DNA from: Alphaproteobacteria bacterium
Lineage (GTDB): Bacteria > Pseudomonadota > Alphaproteobacteria > JAEULC01
Direction of reading: 5' to 3'
Length of the DNA: 12,489 nucleotides
Assembly (NCBI GenBank): GCA_020851015.1
Contig: JADZDN010000424.1
Coordinates: 1-12,489 of the forward strand
Shown: in pieces, positions 6,921-12,489 of the stretch
Layout of the letters: each line of letters begins with the position of its first letter
Numbering within the stretch: the first letter of the stretch is position 1
Made by a program: the position numbers and the translations under genes
The notes under the pieces: model-generated
The model's database searches: none
The model's input: the letters and a program-made list of their open reading frames with translations, nothing else
Told to the model about the DNA's origin: nothing

Positions 6921-7674
6921 AGCTGCCGGCCATTCCCGTCCCGGCTTTGTCGCCAACCTGGTGCTGGTCGACGACGACCCGGACTATCGCGAAGCAGTCA
7001 GCGGCGAACTGACCGAGCATGGTTTCAACGTCGTGGGTTTCGACGACGGCCCGCCGGCGCTGGAGTACTTCGCCGCCGGCCACGGCGCCGACGTGGTGGT
7101 GCTTGACTGGCGCTTGCGAACCATGACCGGCCTCGACGTCCTGACCCAGCTTCGCCGCCGGGGCGTGATGCTGCCGGTCGTCTTCCTGACCGGCCTGCCG
7201 GCGCTGGACTACGAGAGCGAGGCGCTGGACAACGGCGCGCTGGACTTCGTCGACAAGGCGCGGGGCGCGGAGATCCTGGCCAAGCGCGTGAAGCTGATCG
7301 TGGAGGCGGGCAAGCAGCCGCCGGCCCTCGTGCGCGAGGAGAAGATCGTCTGCGGGCCGCTTGTCCTGCGCCCGCGCATCAGCCGCGCCTACTGGGGCGA
7401 CACCGACGTCAACCTGACCGTGACCGAGTACAACATCGTGCACCGCCTGATCGAGCAGGCCGGCGACTACGTGTCGTACCGGGCGATCTACGATTGCGTC
7501 CATCGCGCGGGCTTCATCGCCGGCAGCGGCGACGAAGGGTTCCGCACGAACGTACGCTCGTCCATGAAACGGATTCGCAACAAGTTCCGCACCATCGATG
7601 CTGGCTTTACCGAAATCGAAAACTATCCGGCCTTTGGATATCGCTGGCGTTCGGCAGCCACCGCCGTTCGCTGA
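6853..7674 (+). CDS. Two-component response regulator, ChvI-like winged-helix type
   Basis: This is a cytoplasmic DNA-binding response regulator of 273 residues. The receiver domain begins at about residue 36 (LVLVDDD), with the acidic pocket at 40-42, the phosphate-accepting Asp at 85 (VVVLDWR), Thr at 113 and Lys at 135 (DFVDKARG). The C-terminal OmpR/PhoB-type winged helix spans about residues 165-267. Its NLTVTEYNIVHRLI, VSYRAIYDCVH, GFRTNVRSSMKRIRNKF and IENYPAFGYRW stretches resemble alphaproteobacterial ChvI-type regulators. The first 35 residues are a poorly ordered extension. The start is favoured by the ribosome binding site at 6840-6843; an in-frame GTG at 6877 is the only near alternative. 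The ATG at 6917 is out of frame with the receiver. It overlaps the lipoprotein by 68 bases and the kinase by 77, and is presumed to be phosphorylated by that kinase. Targets are unknown. Confidence 0.92.
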   Translation: MTTAQAANVTAFANTNSAPSQDEAAGHSRPGFVANLVLVDDDPDYREAVSGELTEHGFNVVGFDDGPPALEYFAAGHGADVVVLDWRLRTMTGLDVLTQLRRRGVMLPVVFLTGLPALDYESEALDNGALDFVDKARGAEILAKRVKLIVEAGKQPPALVREEKIVCGPLVLRPRISRAYWGDTDVNLTVTEYNIVHRLIEQAGDYVSYRAIYDCVHRAGFIAGSGDEGFRTNVRSSMKRIRNKFRTIDAGFTEIENYPAFGYRWRSAATAVR

Positions 7675-9196
7675 CGCGCTGCGATTCGCCCACCGCGCTT
7701 TCGCGTCGCTGACGCTGAAGCTGGTGGTCCTGGTCGGGATATTCGTCGGCCTTCCCGTGGTCCTCTACGGGCAGTTCGAGGCCGCGGACCGCCATGCCCG
7801 CGATCTGGTGATCCGCAGCATGAAGGACCGCACCTGGCTGATCGCGCAGATCCTGACGCCGCTGCTGGACCAGCTCGATCCGTCGCGCTTTCCGCAGCTC
7901 AATCGCGAGCTGGCGCGGTATATCGACCCCGGCACGACCCTGCGGCTTCTGCTGCAGCCCGCCAGCGTCGGCGAGACCGCGCCGCAGGAGTTCTACTACG
8001 TCGCCTCGGCGCCGAGCCTCGCGCCGTCGCAGGTCGGCACCGAGCTCAACACGCTGGCGGCCCAGGGCGTGATCGCACGGCTGTCGGAAAGCTGCAGCTG
8101 GGAGCGCCCGCTCGACATCCGCTACCGCCAGCGCGACGGCAGCGAGGAGCTGCTCACCTCGCTGGTTCCGATCAAGGCGCACACGGGATGCTGGCTGCTG
8201 GTGTCGGTGCACAACACGGCCGAATTCCTGGACACGTCGATCGGGCGCCCTTATTGGCGCACGCCCGAAATCCGCATCGCGGCGCTGAGCTATCTCGCCT
8301 TCGCGATCCTGGCGGCGCTGATGGCCGTCAGCGTCTCGCGCAGCTTGAAGCATTTCAGCCGGGTGACGCGGCAGATGCGCAAAGGCCGCACCGCCGGGCC
8401 GTCCTTCGCCGATCACAAGGTGGCGCCCGAGCTGACCAGCGTCGCGATGGAGTTCGATCGCCTGGTGCACGATCTGCGCGCAACGGCGCAGGGCATCCGC
8501 CAGCGCGCCGAGGATCATGCCCATTCGATCAAGGCGCCGCTTGGAACCATCGCCCTGTCGCTGGAGCCCATCAAGCGCGCCGCCGCGGTCGAGGACGCGA
8601 AAGTCCAGCGCGCCGTGCGCCTGATCGAATCGTCGCTGGAACGCTTGCGCGTCCAGGTGAACCTGGCGCAGCGCCTGGATCGGCACACCGCCGACCTGAT
8701 CGACGCGCCGCAGGTGCCGATCGACCTGACCATGGTGGTCGACGAGGTGCTGCTGCGCTTCCGCCAGGCCGTCGTCGACCGCGACGTGCGGATCGAGTCC
8801 AGGCTGGAGCCCAAGATCCGCGTGATGGCGGGCAAGGGGATTCTGGACGTGGTGGTCGAGAACATCCTCGACAACGCGATCGGCTTCTGCCCGCGCGGCA
8901 AGACCATCGCCATCACGCTGCAGCAACGGCGCAAGGACGTGATGCTGCGCATCGAGGACGAAGGACCGGGCATCCGCCCCGGCGAGATCGACCACATCTT
9001 CGACCGCTACGTGTCCCTGCGCCGGCCGGAGGACCAGGCGGCCGAGAACGCCAAGGCGGCGAACGGGGCCGAGCATGCCGGACTGGGACTGTGGATCGTT
9101 CGCCGCAACGTGGAATCGCTGGGCGGCAAGGTGAGCGCCGCCAACCGTCCCGCCGGAGGCCTTGCCATCGAGATTGTGCTGCCCGCCGCCGATTGA
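7598..9196 (+). CDS. Membrane sensor histidine kinase
   Basis: This is an inner-membrane sensor kinase of 532 residues, presumed partner of the preceding regulator. It has a cytoplasmic N-terminus, a first membrane helix at about 38-58, a periplasmic sensor domain (about 60-222), and a second helix at about 225-246. A HAMP-like linker leads to the kinase core. The phosphate-accepting site is unusual: HSIKAPL with His at 309, rather than the common HELRTPL. The ATP-binding domain has an N box with Asn at 422 and 426 (ENILDNAIGF), DEGPGI at 454-459 and GLGLWIV at 495-501. The sensor has two Cys (166 and 198) that may form a disulphide. The ATG at 7598 is the only ATG before the first helix and overlaps the regulator gene by 77 bases, although no good ribosome binding site is seen; an in-frame TTG at 7634 is an alternative. 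The signal sensed is unknown; envelope stress is a guess from context. Confidence 0.9.
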   Translation: MLALPKSKTIRPLDIAGVRQPPPFADALRFAHRAFASLTLKLVVLVGIFVGLPVVLYGQFEAADRHARDLVIRSMKDRTWLIAQILTPLLDQLDPSRFPQLNRELARYIDPGTTLRLLLQPASVGETAPQEFYYVASAPSLAPSQVGTELNTLAAQGVIARLSESCSWERPLDIRYRQRDGSEELLTSLVPIKAHTGCWLLVSVHNTAEFLDTSIGRPYWRTPEIRIAALSYLAFAILAALMAVSVSRSLKHFSRVTRQMRKGRTAGPSFADHKVAPELTSVAMEFDRLVHDLRATAQGIRQRAEDHAHSIKAPLGTIALSLEPIKRAAAVEDAKVQRAVRLIESSLERLRVQVNLAQRLDRHTADLIDAPQVPIDLTMVVDEVLLRFRQAVVDRDVRIESRLEPKIRVMAGKGILDVVVENILDNAIGFCPRGKTIAITLQQRRKDVMLRIEDEGPGIRPGEIDHIFDRYVSLRRPEDQAAENAKAANGAEHAGLGLWIVRRNVESLGGKVSAANRPAGGLAIEIVLPAAD

Positions 9197-9227
9197 TCCG
9201 AACGGCCCGGGGAGGAGCCGGCTACAG

Positions 9228-9930
9228 CTACAGGTAGATGCTGCGGACGATCTCCTTCTCGTCCGCGGCGTCGCGGCGTATGTCGTGACGCTGGGTCACC
9301 CGGCCGTCGCGCAGGATCAGGAAGCGGTCGGCCACCGAAAGCGCCAGCTTGATGTTCTGCTCGATGATGACCATGGCGATGCCGGTCTTCTTCAAGGTCG
9401 CGATGATCGAGGCGATCTCGTTCACGAACGCGGGCGCCAGGCCGCCCGACGGCTCGTCCAGCAGCAGGATTTTCGGGCGTCCCATCAGCGCCCGGCCGAT
9501 CGCGACCATCTGCTGCTCGCCGCCCGACATCAGGCGCACCATCTGGGTCTTCCGCTCCGCCAGCCGCGGGAAGGACCGGTAGAGTCCCTCCAGCAGCGCG
9601 TCGGCCTCGCCGCCGCGCACCCAGGCGCCAAGCCGCAGGTTGTCCTCGACGGTCATGTCGGGAAACAGGTCGCGGGCCTGCGATACCTGGATCAGCCCAC
9701 GGCGGAATATCTGGTGCGGCGCCAGGCCGGCGATCTCCTCGCCTTCGAAGCGGATTGATCCCGCCAGCGGCCGCACGAAGCCGCTGATCGTGTTGAGCGC
9801 GGTCGATTTTCCGCTGCCGTTGGCGCCGAGCAGCGCCACAGCCTCGGACTTTCGCACGTCGAAATCGACGCCGAACAGGATCTGCTTGTTCGGGTAGCCG
9901 GCCTCGACGCCGCGCGCGACCAGCATGGCG

Positions 9931-9938
<8 letters not shown>
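9228..9938 (-). CDS. livF: Branched-chain amino acid/amide ABC transporter ATP-binding protein LivF
   Basis: This is one of two ATPases energising a HAAT-family importer, 236 residues, normal for LivF. Walker A is GANGSGKST at 38-46, the signature is SGGEQ at 138-142, and Walker B is ILLLDEP with Asp161 and Glu162. The switch position carries Gln194 (VIIEQN), which is usual for LivF in place of the histidine of other ABC ATPases. The ATG at 9938 is preferred over upstream in-frame starts because it gives the standard N-terminus, overlaps the livG stop by eight bases, and has GGAGG 12 bases upstream. It is the last gene of the minus-strand operon and converges with the kinase gene 31 bases away, with no obvious terminator between. 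The substrate may be leucine-type amino acids, urea or short amides. Confidence 0.94.
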
Positions 9939-10695
<757 letters not shown>

Positions 10696-10696
10696 G

Positions 10697-11695
10697 TCAG
10701 TCCCTGTAGTACCGGTCGACGAAGATCGGGTGCAGCTTGGCGAGCAGGCTCGCCAATCCACGCGGCAGGAACAGAATCACGATGACGATCAGCACGCCGA
10801 ACAGCAGCTCCTGGAAGCCGAGCCAGTTGCGGAAGAACTCCGGCGCCGCGGTGATGATGGCGGCGCCCAGCACCGATCCTGCCAGGCTGCCCAGTCCCCC
10901 GACCATGATGATCGCGAACTCCAGGATCAGTTCCGTCAGGTCGAAGGCGATCGGCGTCACGTGGCCGACCAGCGCGGCATACATTGAGCCGCCGACGCCG
11001 ACCACGAAGCCGCCCCAGGCAAAGGCGAGCAGGATGTAGCGGTCGGTCGGGATGCCCATCGCGGCGGCCGCCAGCTCGTTGCTCTTGATCGCCATGAACG
11101 CGCGGCCGAAGCGCGAGCGCAGCAGGCGGTTGGTCAGCACGATCATCAGTATGACGAGGAACAGGAAGGCGTAGAACTTGTGCCCCTCCGTCAGCAGCGT
11201 CCAGCCGAACACGCTGGGTTTGGGCACCGCCATGCCGAACGAGCCGCCCGTCACCGGGACCCAGCGGATATAGACCCAGCGCAGCAGTTCGCCGAAGGCG
11301 AGCGTCATGATCGCCAGGTAGAACAGCCGGACGCCGCGCAGCGCGGGCACGCTGGCGGCCGAGCCGGCGAGCGCGCCCATGATGCCGGCGGGCAGGATGG
11401 TCGCCCACCAGGGCAGGCCGAGCTTCAGCGCCAGCACGCCCGAGGTGTAGGCGCCGATGCCGAAGAAGGCGACGTTCGAGAAGGCCAGCAAGCCCAGGTT
11501 GCCGACCACGATGTTGAAGCCGATCCCGACCGGCACGTAGACCAGGATCAGGTTGACGACATATTGCCGGTACTGGTCGAGAAACAGCGGCAGCGGCAGC
11601 AGCGCGACGGGGATCAACCAGAAGATGTTCCGGCCGATCCAGCGCCGCGACCGGGCATCGGCCGGCAGGGAGTCCTTCTTGGCGATGTCCGTCAC
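10697..11695 (-). CDS. livM: Branched-chain amino acid/amide ABC transporter permease LivM
   Basis: This is an inner-membrane permease of the importer, 332 residues. Membrane helices begin at about residue 22 (IFWLIPVALLPLPLFL) and continue to the C-terminus. Family stretches are VGNLGLLAFSNVAFFGIGAY (about 64-83), YLAIMTLAFGELLRW (126-140), RSRFGRAFMAIKSNELAAAA (193-212; the ATPase-docking loop), and MVGGLGSLAGSVLGA (264-278). The start is taken as GTG at 11695 (TDIAKKDS), eight bases after the livH stop; the longer frame reading back to 12241 runs through livH and is a shadow. The ribosome binding site is weak. It forms the channel with LivH and is followed almost directly by livG. Confidence 0.93.
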   Translation of the reverse strand: MTDIAKKDSLPADARSRRWIGRNIFWLIPVALLPLPLFLDQYRQYVVNLILVYVPVGIGFNIVVGNLGLLAFSNVAFFGIGAYTSGVLALKLGLPWWATILPAGIMGALAGSAASVPALRGVRLFYLAIMTLAFGELLRWVYIRWVPVTGGSFGMAVPKPSVFGWTLLTEGHKFYAFLFLVILMIVLTNRLLRSRFGRAFMAIKSNELAAAAMGIPTDRYILLAFAWGGFVVGVGGSMYAALVGHVTPIAFDLTELILEFAIIMVGGLGSLAGSVLGAAIITAAPEFFRNWLGFQELLFGVLIVIVILFLPRGLASLLAKLHPIFVDRYYRD

Positions 11696-11703
11696 GGGCG
11701 CGC

Positions 11704-12489
11704 TCAAACCCTGACGCTTGCTTGCCGGCCGAAGAGACCGCTCGGCCGGATCAGCAGCACCAGGATCGTCACCAGATAGGCGGTGATGTCGATGAACACG
11801 GTCGACACGTAGAAGCCGAGGAGTTTCTCCATGATGCCGAGCACCAGGCCGCCGATGACCGCGCCGTGCAGCGACCCGAAGCCGCCGAGCGTCATCGCGG
11901 CGAAGCCCCGCAGCAGGGTCCACACGCCCATGTCCGGCGACAGCGGCACGATCAGCGCCAGCAGCACCCCGCCGGCGGCGCCCAGCGCCGCGCCAGCGCC
12001 CCACATCATGCCGTGGAACGCATGGACATTGATGCCCACCAGCGCCGCGCCGCGCTGCGACTGGAAGACCGCCTGGATCAGCCGCCCGATCGGGGTCAAG
12101 TGAAAGACGACGAACAGCGCCAGCAGCAGCCCGAGCACGACACCGGAAATCACCAGATCGTCCGTGGTGAAGACGACCGAGCCGACCATGAAGGCATCCT
12201 GCGGATAGGGCCGCGTCAGCGTCGTGACCTCGCTGCCCCATTCCAGGCGCGCGCCGCCGCGCACGGCATAGCCGATCGACAGCGCCATGATCGCCAGCGA
12301 CAGATGCGGCCCCGCGATGATCGGCTGCATGAAGACCCGCTGGGTCAGGACGCCGAAGGCGAACAGCAACACCAGCCCCAGCGCCATGGCCGGAACGAAC
12401 GGCATGCCCGAGCCGAGGAACACGAAGACGGCATAGGCGCCGGCCATCACCATGTCGCCATGGCCGAAATTGACCACCGTGGTGGCGCG
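11704..12489 (-). CDS. livH: Branched-chain amino acid/amide ABC transporter permease LivH (5' partial)
   Basis: This is the other permease of the importer. The frame is open to the window edge, so the gene's start lies beyond 12489; 261 residues are visible and perhaps 30 are missing. The GTG at 12477 is internal, since the codons before it continue the family sequence (TTVVNFGHGDMVMAGAY, comparable to INFAHGEFYMLGAY of known LivH proteins). Other family stretches are TPIGRLIQAVFQSQRGAALV and GINVHAFHGMMWGAGAALG, MTLGGFGSLHGAVIGGLVLG, and the C-terminal LIRPSGLFGR. It heads a tight livH-livM-livG-livF operon. The binding protein gene is not seen and may lie upstream or elsewhere. Confidence 0.93.
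   Translation of the reverse strand, partial: RATTVVNFGHGDMVMAGAYAVFVFLGSGMPFVPAMALGLVLLFAFGVLTQRVFMQPIIAGPHLSLAIMALSIGYAVRGGARLEWGSEVTTLTRPYPQDAFMVGSVVFTTDDLVISGVVLGLLLALFVVFHLTPIGRLIQAVFQSQRGAALVGINVHAFHGMMWGAGAALGAAGGVLLALIVPLSPDMGVWTLLRGFAAMTLGGFGSLHGAVIGGLVLGIMEKLLGFYVSTVFIDITAYLVTILVLLIRPSGLFGRQASVRV

Noticed and set aside
7607..9076. A 489-codon minus-strand open frame opposite the kinase gene.
   Set aside because: It is a shadow frame: the kinase boxes are all in the plus-strand frame, and this product has no family features.
9204..9220. A possible hairpin of CGGC with GCCG after the kinase gene.
   Set aside because: The stem is only about four pairs with a large loop and no T run follows, so it is not called a terminator.

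Overview
The window reads as a chromosomal stretch of a GC-rich (about two thirds GC by eye) alphaproteobacterium. This is inferred from strong G/C third-position bias, a ChvI-like winged-helix response regulator, a GcvA-type LysR regulator, and the mix of NitT/TauT-type and Liv-type ABC importers. The exact genus cannot be told. No mobile element, CRISPR array, tRNA or rRNA was seen.

Left part, plus strand (1-5798). Two inner-membrane permeases of a NitT/TauT/SsuC-type ABC importer come first, the first cut by the window edge and joined to the second by an ATGA overlap. A GcvA-type LysR regulator follows after 19 bases, and its stop overlaps the start of a xanthine-dehydrogenase/CoxL-family molybdopterin subunit. 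The spacing suggests one transcript. A class V PLP aminotransferase of the serine/alanine-glyoxylate group follows after 115 bases and has its own good sigma70-like promoter and ribosome binding site. Together they look like uptake and breakdown of a small, probably nitrogen-containing compound. The substrate is unknown, and the iron-sulphur and FAD subunits normally needed by the Mo subunit are not in the window.

Middle part, plus strand (5799-9196). A 411-base gene-free stretch carries a nested inverted repeat, a candidate intrinsic terminator, two short hairpins and a possible -10 element. Then come a proline/alanine-rich lipoprotein with a BamE/SmpA-like tail, a ChvI-like response regulator and a membrane histidine kinase, joined by long overlaps (68 and 77 bases). 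This looks like a translationally coupled envelope-sensing unit in which the lipoprotein may be an accessory sensor.

Right part, minus strand (9228-12489). A branched-chain amino acid/amide (HAAT) importer is arranged livH-livM-livG-livF, running toward the kinase gene and converging with it across 31 bases. livH is cut by the window edge and the binding protein is not visible.

Most of the window is ordinary accessory metabolism and transport. The two places most worth a second look are the lipoprotein/two-component unit and the orphan Mo-hydroxylase plus aminotransferase cluster.
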